DNA of 64,000 bases from positions 496,001 through 560,000 of the forward strand of contig NZ_BMTU01000001.1 of assembly GCF_014649835.1 (NCBI RefSeq), in the 5' to 3' direction. The stretch comes from Streptomyces pilosus (lineage in GTDB: Bacteria > Actinomycetota > Actinomycetes > Streptomycetales > Streptomycetaceae). The notes below the pieces were generated by a model. It ran no database searches. It worked only from the letters and a program-made list of their open reading frames with translations, and had not been told where the DNA came from. The position numbers and the translations under genes were made by a program. This document shows, piece after piece, positions 1 to 8,329 of this stretch; the stretch's first letter is position 1, and the number at the start of each line of letters is the position of its first letter.

Positions 1-111
1 CGGCACGTCCATGGCCGTGGCCACGTCCCGGGTGGTGGGGTTCGGGTCGCCGGTCACGGCGAGGCGCATGAGGACCCGGAGAGCCAGGTCGGTGGAGCGC
101 AGGAGCCGCAT
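1..111 (-). CDS. Rrf2-family transcriptional regulator (N-terminus only, runs off left edge)
   Basis: Reading leftwards from the ATG at 111, 37 codons are open to the window edge. They begin MRLLRSTDLALRVLMRLAV and continue with a TTRDVATAMDVP segment. The M-R-L-x-x-x-T-D-x-A-L-R-V-L-M-x-L-A start is characteristic of Rrf2 winged-helix regulators such as NsrR, and the second segment fits the start of the HTH. Many family members bind an Fe-S cluster, but those cysteines would lie beyond the edge, so the ligand cannot be judged. It is divergent from the DUF3105 gene. Confidence 0.8.
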   Translation of the reverse strand, partial: MRLLRSTDLALRVLMRLAVTGDPNPTTRDVATAMDVP

Positions 112-262
112 ACCGTGCAGGGTAGGTAATGCGAATCGGCGGTTCAAATTAGTGGAGGTGGAGGTTGTGTGTGGTTCCGGGCGGGCGGGGGCGGGCGGGT
201 GCCGGGTCCGGTCGGATTCCGATTCTCACCGCCTCTACGACTCGCCCCGCCTTCCCTATTAC

Positions 263-274
263 GATCAGCTGATC
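263..274. promoter_or_regulatory. Perfect 12-bp palindrome upstream of the DUF3105 gene
   Basis: GATCAGCTGATC reads identically on both strands, 35 bp before the ATG of the DUF3105 gene and between two divergent genes. It could be an operator, perhaps for the neighbouring Rrf2 protein, but nothing in the sequence identifies the binding protein and a 12-bp palindrome can occur by chance. Confidence 0.3.
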
Positions 275-308
275 CGTTCGTCCCACGCCTCCCCCGAAGG
301 ACACTCCC

Positions 309-971
309 ATGGGCTCCGCCAAGAAGAGCAGCGCGGCACGTACGGCACGCATAGAGGAGATGCGGCGCGCCGAGAAGGCCCGCGAGCGCCGCAACCGGAT
401 CCTCGTCATCACGGCCAGTGTGGCGGTCGTCGCCGGTCTCGCCGTCGGTGGGGTGGTGCTCGTCCAGTCGCAGTCGGACGGCGGCGGCAGCTCGGCGGGC
501 GACGCGAAGAACGCCGGCAAGTTCGTCACCGGCAAGGACGGCGTGCGTGCCTGGGAGGGCGACCTCGGCCGCAACCACGTGACCAAGGCCGTGGACTACC
601 CCGTCACTCCCCCGGTGGGCGGTGACCACAACCCCGCGTGGATGAACTGCAACGGGGACGTCTACGCCGACGAGATCAACAACACCAACGCGGTGCACTC
701 GCTGGAGCACGGAGCCGTGTGGGTGACGTACAACGGGGACGCCGGCAAGGCCGACGTGGACGCGCTGGCCGCCAAGGTGAAGAAGACGCCGTACACGTTC
801 ATGAGCCCCGTGGACGGGCAGAAGGAGCCGCTGCTGCTGACCGCCTGGGGGCACCAGCGGACGGTGACCGGGGCGGACGACCCGGCCGTGGACACGTTCC
901 TCCAGAAGTTCGTCCAGGGTGAGCAGACGCCCGAGCCCGGGGCCGCGTGCACCAACGGACTGAGCAAGTGA
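309..971 (+). CDS. DUF3105 membrane-anchored extracytoplasmic protein
   Basis: A 220-residue protein. The first ~28 residues are strongly basic, followed by one hydrophobic segment (about 29-52) and a Gly/Ser stretch, which indicates an N-in single-pass anchor with an exported C-terminal domain. The exported part has the DUF3105 hallmarks: an N-Pro-Ala-Trp-Met-N-C segment, the S-L-E-H-G-A-V-W-V-T-Y core and a final region with a second Cys. No biochemical role is established for the family. It overlaps the following DUF305 gene by four bases (GTGA), so the two are probably co-translated. DUF305 proteins are often found with copper-handling genes, so a metal-related role is possible but unproven. 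Confidence 0.85.
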   Translation: MGSAKKSSAARTARIEEMRRAEKARERRNRILVITASVAVVAGLAVGGVVLVQSQSDGGGSSAGDAKNAGKFVTGKDGVRAWEGDLGRNHVTKAVDYPVTPPVGGDHNPAWMNCNGDVYADEINNTNAVHSLEHGAVWVTYNGDAGKADVDALAAKVKKTPYTFMSPVDGQKEPLLLTAWGHQRTVTGADDPAVDTFLQKFVQGEQTPEPGAACTNGLSK

Positions 972-1594
972 GGCAGTTCCCGCTGATCGTGGGGGCCGCG
1001 GTGACGGCGCTCCTCGCGACCGGGGCGATCACCTACGCGGTGGCCGGGGACGAGGGGGCGTCGGGCGTCGTACCGGCCGCGGACTCGGCGGACGCCGGGT
1101 TCGCCCGCGACATGGCCGTGCACCACCAGCAGGCCGTGGAGATGTCGTACGTCGTGCGGGACCGGACGGACGACGAGGAGGTCCGGCGGCTCGCGTACGA
1201 CATCGCCCAGACGCAGGCCAACCAGCGGGGCATGATGCTCGGCTGGCTCGATCTGTGGGAGCTGCCCAAGGTGTCCGCGGATCCGCCCATGACCTGGATG
1301 GGGATGGACGGGAGCGCCTTTGGCGAGGACGGGGCGCTGATGCCGGGGATGGCGACGAACGCCGAGATGAAGCGGCTGGGGACGCTGAACGGGAAGCAGG
1401 CGGAGATCTTCTACCTCCAGCTCATGACGGAGCACCACAAGGGTGGGGTCCACATGGCGCAGGGGTGCGTGAACGCCTGCGAGGTCGGGGTCGGGAAGCG
1501 GCTCGCGCGGGGCATGGTGGAGGCGCAGGAGTCGGAGATCGCGCTGATGGCGGCGATGCTGAAGGAGCGGGGGGCGACCGCCTCCCGGCCGTGA
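968..1594 (+). CDS. DUF305 family membrane-anchored protein
   Basis: About 208 residues from the GTG at 968, which overlaps the previous stop as GTGA. A start at 947 is also open and would add seven residues. An N-terminal hydrophobic helix (about 4-26) anchors or exports the protein. The DUF305 domain is ferritin-like and shows M-A-V-H-H-Q-Q-A-V-E-M near residue 50 and a second M-T-E-H-H-K-G-G-V-x-M-A near 160. The paired His/Met-rich helices suggest metal binding, most likely copper, but this has not been shown for close relatives. Coupled to the DUF3105 gene. Confidence 0.85.
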   Translation: MRQFPLIVGAAVTALLATGAITYAVAGDEGASGVVPAADSADAGFARDMAVHHQQAVEMSYVVRDRTDDEEVRRLAYDIAQTQANQRGMMLGWLDLWELPKVSADPPMTWMGMDGSAFGEDGALMPGMATNAEMKRLGTLNGKQAEIFYLQLMTEHHKGGVHMAQGCVNACEVGVGKRLARGMVEAQESEIALMAAMLKERGATASRP

Positions 1595-1667
1595 CCGCGC
1601 GGGTCCCGGCCGTGCGGACACCGGGGCTCCGAGACATCGCGTCGGTTTGACGATTACACTGGGGCGC

Positions 1668-3437
1668 GTGCCTCAACTACGTCTCGCCCTGAACCAGATC
1701 GACTCGCGCGTCGGTGATCTCGCCGGCAACGCCGAAACGATTGTCCGCTGGACCCGGCACTCCGCCGAACAGGGAGCGCACCTCGTGGCGTTCCCGGAGA
1801 TGGTGCTGACCGGGTACCCCGTCGAGGACCTCGCCCTGCGGTCGGCCTTCGTCGAAGCCTCCCGGGCGGCGCTGCGCTCCCTCGCCGCGCGGCTCGCCGA
1901 GGAGGGCTTCGGGGAGCTCCCGGTGATCGTCGGCTATCTCGACCGCAGTGCCGCCGCCCAGCCCCGGTACGGGCAGCCGGCCGGTGCGCCGCAGAACGCG
2001 GGCGCCGTGCTGTACGGGGGTGAGGTGGCGCTGACCTACGCCAAGCACCACCTGCCGAACTACGGCGTCTTCGACGAGTTCCGGTACTTCGTCCCCGGCG
2101 ACACCATGCCGGTGGTGCGGGTGCGGGGCGTGGACGTCGCCCTCGCCATCTGCGAGGACCTGTGGCAGGACGGGGGGCGGGTGCCGGCGGCGCGCTCGGC
2201 ACGGGCCGGGCTGCTGCTGTCGATCAACGCCTCGCCGTACGAGCGGGACAAGGACGACACCCGGCTGGAGCTGGTGCGCAAGCGGGCGCAGGAGGCCGGG
2301 TGCACGACCGCGTACCTCGCGACGACGGGCGGCCAGGACGAGCTCGTCTTCGACGGGGACTCGATCGTGGTGGACGGTGCCGGTGAGGTCGTGGCGCGGG
2401 CGCCGCAGTTCGCCGAGGCGTGCGTCGTGGTCGACCTGGAGCTGCCCGCGGCGGTCGCCGACGCGCCGGTGGGTGTGGTCGACGACGGGCTGCGGATCGA
2501 ACGGCTCGTGCTGTCGGAGGAGCCCGTGCCCGCGTACCGGGCGGAGCCCGCCGGGGGGTACGCCGAGCGGCTTGACGACGACGAGGAGGTGTACTCCGCG
2601 CTGGTCGTGGGGCTGCGGGCGTACGTCACGAAGAACGGTTTCCGGTCCGTGCTGATCGGGCTGTCCGGGGGGATCGACTCGGCGCTGGTCGCCGCGATCG
2701 CCTGTGACGCGGTGGGCGCGGAGAACGTCTACGGCGTGTCCATGCCGTCGAAGTACTCCTCGGAGCACTCGAAGGGCGACGCGGCGGAGCTGGCGCGCCG
2801 GACGGGGCTGAACTACCGGACCGTCGCGATCGAGCCGATGTTCGACGCGTACATGGGGTCGCTGGGGTTGACGGGCCTCGCGGAGGAGAACCTGCAGTCG
2901 CGGCTGCGGGGGACGCTGCTGATGGCGATCTCCAACCAGGAGGGGCACATCGTGCTGGCCCCCGGGAACAAGTCGGAGCTGGCGGTCGGGTACTCGACGC
3001 TGTACGGGGACTCGGTCGGGGCGTACGGGCCGATCAAGGACGTGTACAAGACGTCGGTGTTCCGGCTGGCGGAGTGGCGCAACCGGGCGGCGGTGGAGCG
3101 GGGGCAGACGCCGCCGATCCCGGAGAACTCGATCTCCAAGCCGCCGAGTGCGGAGCTGCGGCCGGGGCAGGTGGACACGGACTCGCTGCCGGACTATCCG
3201 GTGCTCGACGCGATCCTGGCGCTGTACGTGGACCGGGACCAGGGGGCCGACGAGATCGTCGCGGCCGGGTTCGACGCGGAGCTGGTGGCGAAGACGCTGC
3301 GGATGGTGGACCGGGCGGAGTACAAGCGGCGGCAGTACCCGCCGGGTACGAAGATCTCCCCGAAGGGCTTCGGCAAGGACCGCCGGCTGCCGATCACCAA
3401 CGGGTGGCGCGAGGGCGCGGCGGGGACGGCCGGCTGA
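1668..3437 (+). CDS. nadE: Glutamine-dependent NAD+ synthetase
   Basis: The enzyme makes NAD+ from deamido-NAD+, ATP and glutamine, the last step of NAD synthesis. The 589-residue protein has an N-terminal nitrilase-fold glutaminase domain (about 1-270) with the catalytic triad Glu44 (in FPEM), Lys126 (in YAKHH) and Cys162 (in ICEDLW), and a C-terminal synthetase domain with the ATP-pyrophosphatase loop SGGIDS at 333-338. I chose the GTG at 1668 because MPQLRLALNQ is the usual start of the glutaminase domain; an ATG at 1647 would add seven untypical residues. Full length, with no sign of damage. A terminator-like pair of stem-loops follows. Confidence 0.97.
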   Translation: MPQLRLALNQIDSRVGDLAGNAETIVRWTRHSAEQGAHLVAFPEMVLTGYPVEDLALRSAFVEASRAALRSLAARLAEEGFGELPVIVGYLDRSAAAQPRYGQPAGAPQNAGAVLYGGEVALTYAKHHLPNYGVFDEFRYFVPGDTMPVVRVRGVDVALAICEDLWQDGGRVPAARSARAGLLLSINASPYERDKDDTRLELVRKRAQEAGCTTAYLATTGGQDELVFDGDSIVVDGAGEVVARAPQFAEACVVVDLELPAAVADAPVGVVDDGLRIERLVLSEEPVPAYRAEPAGGYAERLDDDEEVYSALVVGLRAYVTKNGFRSVLIGLSGGIDSALVAAIACDAVGAENVYGVSMPSKYSSEHSKGDAAELARRTGLNYRTVAIEPMFDAYMGSLGLTGLAEENLQSRLRGTLLMAISNQEGHIVLAPGNKSELAVGYSTLYGDSVGAYGPIKDVYKTSVFRLAEWRNRAAVERGQTPPIPENSISKPPSAELRPGQVDTDSLPDYPVLDAILALYVDRDQGADEIVAAGFDAELVAKTLRMVDRAEYKRRQYPPGTKISPKGFGKDRRLPITNGWREGAAGTAG

Positions 3438-3452
3438 CGGCCGCCGCTCGTG

Positions 3453-3518
3453 TGCCCGCGGCGCGGCTGCGCTTCGCCCGCCGCGGGCAGCCGTGCCGGC
3501 TCGCCCCGGTACCGGGGC
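3453..3518. terminator. Two stem-loops between convergent nadE and the exo/endonuclease-phosphatase gene
   Basis: A 10-bp stem (3453-3462 with 3480-3489) is followed by a 16-bp perfect palindrome, GCCCCGGTACCGGGGC, at 3503-3518. They lie between two convergent stop codons, where a bidirectional terminator is expected. There is no T-run, as is common in Streptomyces. Confidence 0.6.
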
Positions 3519-3534
3519 GGCACCGGGGCCCGTT

Positions 3535-4587
3535 CTAGTCCGACGGAGTCGTGAGCGTGACACGGGCCGCGACCGGGAGGTGGTCGCTGGCCGTGGCCGG
3601 GAGGGTCCAGGAGCTCTCCGGTTCGGCGCCCCTGACCAGGATCTGGTCGATCCGCGCCATCGGGAACGACGCCGGCCAGCTGAAGCCGAACCCGCTGCCC
3701 ACCGCGCCCTGCGTGGAGCGCATCTGGGAGGTGACCGCGTTCAGGGCGCGGTCGTTCATCGTGCCGTTGAGGTCGCCGAGCAGGACGACGTTCGGCAGGG
3801 GCTCGCCGGCGATGGCCTCCCCCAGCGCGTCGGCGCTCTTGTCGCGCTGCCGGGCCGTGAAGCCGGCCTCCATCTTCACCCGCACCGAGGGCAGATGGGC
3901 GACGTAGACCGCGACCTGACCGGCGGGCGACGAGACGGTGGCCCGCATCGCGCGCTTCCAGCCGAGGCGGATGTCGACCGCCTTCACGTCGGTCAGCGGG
4001 TACTTGCTCCACAGACCGACGGTTCCCACCACCGCGTGGTGCTTGTACGCCGGTGCCAGCGCCGACTCGTAGGCGGGGACCTTCGACGCCTTCAGCTCCT
4101 CCAGGGCCAGCACGTCCGCGCCCGCGGCGGCGACGTCGCGGGCCGTGCGGGCCGGGTCCGGGTTGTCGGCGTTGACGTTGTGGGTGACCACCGTCAGGTC
4201 GCCGCCGGGCACGTTCTTGTCGCTGAGCAGGCCGCCGAAGAGGTTCAGCCAGACGGCGGCCGGGAGGATCGTCGCGATCAGCGCCGTCGCCGACCTGCGG
4301 ACCAGCGCGAGGACGAGCAGCAGCGGGATGAACAGGCCCAGCCAGGGCAGGAACGTCTCCGTCAGGCTGCCGAGGTTGCCGATCCGGTTCGGGATGTGGG
4401 AGTGACCCAGCATGACCAGGGCCAGCAGGGCCGCGCAGGCCGCCAGGACCAGGCCCCGGCGCCAGACGCGGCGGTCGCCGCGCCACCCTCTGCCCAGGCG
4501 GTCCACCAGGCGCCGGAACGGGGAGACCGGGCGCTCGGGCCCCGAGCCGCCGCCGTCCGTCTCCGTCATGTACGCCTGCTGCGCCAT
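3535..4587 (-). CDS. Membrane-anchored endonuclease/exonuclease/phosphatase-family protein
   Basis: A 350-residue protein. The N-terminal ~110 residues contain three hydrophobic helices (about 44-64, 78-98, 103-122), and the rest is an exo/endonuclease-phosphatase fold. Visible fold motifs are T-H-N-V-N (start of the catalytic core), A-L-E-E-L (metal-binding Glu), H-L-P, G-D-L-N-G-T (Asp/Asn pair) and S-D-H-L-P-V (catalytic Asp-His). This arrangement is common in actinobacteria and places the catalytic domain outside the membrane. Substrate unknown: extracellular nucleic acid, phospholipid headgroup or phosphoester are all possible. The ATG at 4569 is an alternative start. Confidence 0.88.
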   Translation of the reverse strand: MAQQAYMTETDGGGSGPERPVSPFRRLVDRLGRGWRGDRRVWRRGLVLAACAALLALVMLGHSHIPNRIGNLGSLTETFLPWLGLFIPLLLVLALVRRSATALIATILPAAVWLNLFGGLLSDKNVPGGDLTVVTHNVNADNPDPARTARDVAAAGADVLALEELKASKVPAYESALAPAYKHHAVVGTVGLWSKYPLTDVKAVDIRLGWKRAMRATVSSPAGQVAVYVAHLPSVRVKMEAGFTARQRDKSADALGEAIAGEPLPNVVLLGDLNGTMNDRALNAVTSQMRSTQGAVGSGFGFSWPASFPMARIDQILVRGAEPESSWTLPATASDHLPVAARVTLTTPSD

Positions 4588-4769
4588 ACCGTCGCCTCAC
4601 AACCTGCCGTGCACACCGTCACCCCGTTGGTGAAGACCCTAGGGGATGTTCGGCTCCGATCTCGCCGCCGCTCGGCGGCCGTACGGGGGCGAGGACGTAC
4701 GGGGGCGCCCGGACAGTTCCGGACGGGGGCGGTGAAAGCGCCGTCTGTGACCGAACCCGCACCCGGGAA

Positions 4770-5390
4770 CTAGCCGCTGACGGGGCGTAGGCCCTGGAGG
4801 AGGGTGTCCACGACGCGTGCGGCGAGGTCGTCCGGGAGGTCGGCGTCGGGACACAGGACGGTACGGACGAGGACGGGGCCGACGACGATGTCGTGGAGGA
4901 GTTCCACGTCGACGTCGGCGCGCAGTTCGCCGTTCTCCCGGCCCCGGCGCAGCACCTCGAGACCGAGCGTGCGCCGCGGCACGACGACGGTGTCGTGATA
5001 GGCGGCCCAGAGGTGCGGGCTGCTCTTCATCTGGGCGTGCACGTTGTGCAGGATCGCCGAGGTCCTGCCCGCCGGGCCGCGCGGCCGCAGGGACTCCAGC
5101 AGGACGACGAGGTCGTCGCGCACGGAGGTGCCGGGCAGTTCGGGGTCCGGCGGCCCGGCGGCGCGCACCACGTCGACGAAGAGGTCCTCCTTGCCGCTCC
5201 AGCGGCGGTAGATGGTGGCCTTGCCGACGCCCGCGGTGCGGGCGATGCGCTCGATGGAGAGCTCCGCGAGGGGCACGCCGTCCTCCAGGAGCCCCATCAC
5301 CGACTCGATGACGGCGCGTTCGACCGCCTCGCTGCGGGGGCGGCCCCGTGCGGGTCCCTCCTGCCGGGGGGCGGTGCCGGACGGAGTCAC
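4770..5390 (-). CDS. TetR-family repressor
   Basis: About 206 residues. The N-terminal HTH (about 18-62) has the recognition segment A-G-V-G-K-A-T-I-Y-R-R-W-S, and a C-terminal ligand-binding region of all-helical character follows. I chose the GTG at 5390 because AAAGGAA lies 9 bases upstream; the open frame continues far beyond it without coding character. Its stop is about 250 bases from the nearest leftward gene. It lies just downstream of the DHA2 exporter on the same strand and most likely represses it through the palindrome at 7047-7067. Confidence 0.9.
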   Translation of the reverse strand: MTPSGTAPRQEGPARGRPRSEAVERAVIESVMGLLEDGVPLAELSIERIARTAGVGKATIYRRWSGKEDLFVDVVRAAGPPDPELPGTSVRDDLVVLLESLRPRGPAGRTSAILHNVHAQMKSSPHLWAAYHDTVVVPRRTLGLEVLRRGRENGELRADVDVELLHDIVVGPVLVRTVLCPDADLPDDLAARVVDTLLQGLRPVSG

Positions 5391-5431
5391 GTCGTCGGTT
5401 CCTTTCGGTGGGCTGCGCCGATTGTCTCCCC

Positions 5432-7024
5432 TCAGTCCGCGGCCGAGACCAATTCCGGCCCCCGGTCGCCCTCTTCGGACTTCGGCGGCCGGCCGGGCAG
5501 GTAGACGGCGACGACGACCGCGCCGAGCGCCGCGATGCCCGCCCCCCACAGGGCCGTGATGTGCATCGCGTGCAGGAACGCCTCGTCGGCCGCGCGGGTC
5601 AGGGCCTCGCCGCCGGCGCCCAGGCGGTCCGCGACGGCCAGGGTGGCCTCGATGGACTCGCCCGCGGCGTGCCGGGCGCCGAACGGCAGCAGGCCGAGTT
5701 CGTCCTCGATGTCGCCGCGGTAGGCGGTGGACAGCACCGAGCCCAGTACGGCGATGCCCAGGGCGCCGCCGATCTGGCGGAAGGTGTTGCTGAGCGCGGA
5801 GGCGGACCCCGCCTTCTCCCGCGGCAGGGCCTGCATGATGACGACGCTGACCGGCGTCATGACGTGCGCCATGGCGGCGCCCATGAGGAAGAAGACGGTC
5901 TCCATCACCCAGAGCGGGGTGTCCCGGCCCAGCAGGACGAACGCGGCCAGCGTCGCCGCGAGCAGGAGCAGGCCGGCGGTCGTGGTGGCCCGGTTGCCGA
6001 AGCGGTCCACCGCGAGGCGGGCCCGGGGGGCGAAGACGAGCTGGGAGACGGCCAGCGGCAGCATCAGCAGGCCCGTCTCCAGCGGCGAGTAGCCGCGCAC
6101 GCTCTGGATGTAGAACACCGCGAAGAACGTCACACCCATCAGGGCGAAGAACACCAGCGTGACCGCGACGATCGCCGCGGAGAACACCTTGTTCCCGAAG
6201 TAGGCCATGTCGACGGACGGGTGCTCGCTGCGCTTCTCGTGCACCACGAAGGCGACGAGGACGGCGAGTCCGGCGCCGGTGGTGGCGAGCACGGTGGCGT
6301 CGGTGAAGTCGGCGAGCTGGCCGCCCTTGATGATGCCGTAGACCAGCAGCACCAGGCCGGTGACGGACAGCACGACGCCGACGGGGTCGATCCGGCCGGG
6401 ACGCGGGTCGCGGGAGTCGGGGACCAGCCACAGCATCAGCGCGACGGCGAGGACGACGATGGGCACGTTGACCAGGAAGACCGAGCCCCACCAGAAGTGG
6501 TCCAGGAGCAGTCCGCCGGTGATCGGGCCGATCGCGATGGCCAGGCCCACGCCGCCCGCCCAGACACCGATGGCCTTCGGCTGCTCGTCGCGTTCGAAGA
6601 CGTTCATCAGGACGGCCAGGGTGGCCGGCATGACGAACGCCGCGCCCACTCCCATCACGGCGCGGAAGCCGATCAGCTCGGCCGGTGAACCGGAGAACGC
6701 GGCGAGCGCGGACCCGATGCCGAACGCGGCGAGACCGCCGATCAGCACCTTCTTGCGGCCGAGCCGGTCCCCCAGGAGTCCCGCGGTGAAGAGCAGGCCG
6801 GCGAAGACGAGCGTGTAGGAGTTGATCGCCCACTCCAGCTCGCTCTGCGTGGCGCCCAGGCCGGCGGGGGCCGGTGTGGAGATCGTCTTGATGGCGACGT
6901 TCAGGATCGAGTTGTCCACGACGACGATCAGCAGGCTCAGCATCAGCACGCCGAGGATCGCCCAGCGGCGCCGGTGCACGGCTTCCGGGACCCTGCGGGC
7001 AGGTGGGGCGGCAGGAGAGGTCAT
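5432..7024 (-). CDS. DHA2-family (14-helix) drug exporter, MFS
   Basis: About 530 residues with the drug:H+ antiporter layout: motif A (G-D-R-L-G-R-K-K) after helix 2, an early W-A-I-N-S-Y segment, and a G-x-x-G-P-x-x-G-G motif C in helix 5, then 14 hydrophobic segments with a large extracellular loop before the last. The substrate cannot be told. The ATG at 7024 is chosen; the ATG at 7042 would add six residues and sits 4 bases from the operator-like palindrome. The TetR gene follows 41 bases downstream, so the pair is probably one autoregulated unit. Confidence 0.92.
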   Translation of the reverse strand: MTSPAAPPARRVPEAVHRRRWAILGVLMLSLLIVVVDNSILNVAIKTISTPAPAGLGATQSELEWAINSYTLVFAGLLFTAGLLGDRLGRKKVLIGGLAAFGIGSALAAFSGSPAELIGFRAVMGVGAAFVMPATLAVLMNVFERDEQPKAIGVWAGGVGLAIAIGPITGGLLLDHFWWGSVFLVNVPIVVLAVALMLWLVPDSRDPRPGRIDPVGVVLSVTGLVLLVYGIIKGGQLADFTDATVLATTGAGLAVLVAFVVHEKRSEHPSVDMAYFGNKVFSAAIVAVTLVFFALMGVTFFAVFYIQSVRGYSPLETGLLMLPLAVSQLVFAPRARLAVDRFGNRATTTAGLLLLAATLAAFVLLGRDTPLWVMETVFFLMGAAMAHVMTPVSVVIMQALPREKAGSASALSNTFRQIGGALGIAVLGSVLSTAYRGDIEDELGLLPFGARHAAGESIEATLAVADRLGAGGEALTRAADEAFLHAMHITALWGAGIAALGAVVVAVYLPGRPPKSEEGDRGPELVSAAD

Positions 7025-7046
7025 GCGGCTCAGCGTAGCCATTTTC

Positions 7047-7067
7047 GATACGACACCGTCTCGTATC
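7047..7067. promoter_or_regulatory. Candidate TetR operator in front of the DHA2 exporter
   Basis: A 21-bp near-perfect inverted repeat: GATACGA and TCGTATC arms flank a 7-bp centre in which only one symmetrical position fails to pair. It lies directly before the exporter start, where bound repressor would block the promoter. The minus-strand core ACGAGACG is the same 8-mer seen in the operator of the second TetR gene (31188-31195). Confidence 0.7.
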
Positions 7068-7220
7068 AGGGGGCGTTTTGCCCGGTTATTTCCAGGACAT
7101 CCCGCGCGGACGCGGTGGCCGGGGGCTGCCTCTGGCCCTCGCCCGGTCGAGGTGCCACCATGGACGTGGTCCGGGGACGCCGTCAGGGCGCCTCGAGATG
7201 ACGTGTTGGGAGACGGTTCC

Positions 7221-8099
7221 ATGACGCAGCTTTCGGCTGCCCGGACCGGGACGGCACCCGGTTCCCCCTCCGGTGGCAAGACGCTGTACGGAGGCAAGGG
7301 CTCGCGCCGCATCACTGTCCGTGACATCGCCCTCGCCAAGGAGCGCGGCGAGAAGTGGCCCATGCTCACCGCGTACGACGCGATGACCGCGTCCGTGTTC
7401 GACGAGGCCGGCATCCCGGTCATGCTCGTCGGCGACTCCGCGGGCAATTGCCACCTCGGGTACGAGACCACGGTGCCCGTCACCCTGGACGAGATGACCA
7501 TGCTGTCCGCCGCGGTCGTACGGGGCACCTCGCGCGCCCTGATCGTGGGCGACCTGCCGTTCGGCTCCTACCAGGAGGGCCCGGTGCAGGCGCTGCGCTC
7601 GGCCACCCGGCTGATCAAGGAGGCGGGCGTGGGCGCCGTGAAGCTGGAGGGCGGCGAGCGCTCGCACCGGCAGATCGAGCTGCTCGTGGAGTCCGGCATC
7701 CCGGTGATGGCCCACATCGGGCTGACCCCGCAGTCGGTGAACGCGATGGGGTACCGGGTCCAGGGCCGCGGCGAGGAGGCCGCGCAGCAGCTGCTGCGGG
7801 ACGCGAAGGCCGTGCAGGACGCGGGCGCCTTCGCGGTGGTGTTGGAGCTGGTCCCGGCGGAGCTTGCGGCCGAGGTCACCCGGATGCTCCAGATCCCCAC
7901 CGTCGGGATCGGCGCGGGCCCGCAGACGGACGCCCAGGTGCTGGTGTGGACCGACATGCTCGGGCTCACCGGGGGCCGGGTGCCGAAGTTCGTCAAGCAG
8001 TACGCCGACCTGCGCGAGGTCATGAGCGGGGCGGCGCGGGCGTTCGCCGAGGACGTGGTCGGCGGGACGTTCCCGGAGGAAGCGCACTCCGTGCACTGA
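7221..8099 (+). CDS. panB: 3-methyl-2-oxobutanoate hydroxymethyltransferase
   Basis: Transfers a hydroxymethyl group from 5,10-methylene-THF to alpha-ketoisovalerate, giving ketopantoate, the first committed step to pantothenate and CoA. The 292 residues match the usual length, with a ~25-residue N-terminal extension typical of actinobacteria. Visible are the Mg-binding V-G-D-S motif, D-L-P-F-G-S-Y, K-L-E-G-G and the catalytic Glu region V-L-E-L-V-P. The ATG at 7221 has GGGAG 11 bases upstream. No other pantothenate gene is nearby. A terminator follows. Confidence 0.97.
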   Translation: MTQLSAARTGTAPGSPSGGKTLYGGKGSRRITVRDIALAKERGEKWPMLTAYDAMTASVFDEAGIPVMLVGDSAGNCHLGYETTVPVTLDEMTMLSAAVVRGTSRALIVGDLPFGSYQEGPVQALRSATRLIKEAGVGAVKLEGGERSHRQIELLVESGIPVMAHIGLTPQSVNAMGYRVQGRGEEAAQQLLRDAKAVQDAGAFAVVLELVPAELAAEVTRMLQIPTVGIGAGPQTDAQVLVWTDMLGLTGGRVPKFVKQYADLREVMSGAARAFAEDVVGGTFPEEAHSVH

Positions 8100-8166
8100 T
8101 GACGTGCCCCGGGCGGCTTCGCCGCCACTGACCCGTTCGGGTCACCGAGCCACTGCCGCACCACCT

Positions 8167-8204
8167 GTCGGCCCCGTCGATCTTCCCCCGTCGGCGGGGC
8201 CGAC
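8167..8204 (+). terminator. Stem-loop downstream of panB
   Basis: GTCGGCCCCG (8167-8176) pairs perfectly with CGGGGCCGAC (8195-8204) around an 18-base loop. A shorter 6-bp hairpin (8112-8126) lies just after the stop. Confidence 0.6.
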
Positions 8205-8236
8205 CCTTCGGTGCGCCCGCACCGCAGGGGCACCGT

Positions 8237-8314
8237 CGGCGGAGCTGTCGGTGGATGTCGGTGGGATGTCGGTGGAGCTGTCGGTGGGATGTCGGGGGTC
8301 TGTCGGCGGGGGTT
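8237..8314. repeat. Degenerate 10-12 bp tandem repeat before the ABC exporter
   Basis: Seven consecutive units based on CGGTGG(A/G)-x-(C)TGT, 10 to 12 bp each, end about 16 bp before the ATPase ATG. The units vary in length, so this is neither a coding repeat nor CRISPR. It fills the leader or promoter region of the ABC operon. Confidence 0.6.
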
Positions 8315-8329
8315 GCGACAGTCGTCGGC

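Noticed and set aside
1677..3563. A 628-residue minus-strand open frame opposite nadE
   Set aside because: His/Arg/Pro-rich shadow of nadE.
8237..8314. CRISPR-like array
   Set aside because: Units are 10-12 bp with no spacers, and no cas gene is present.
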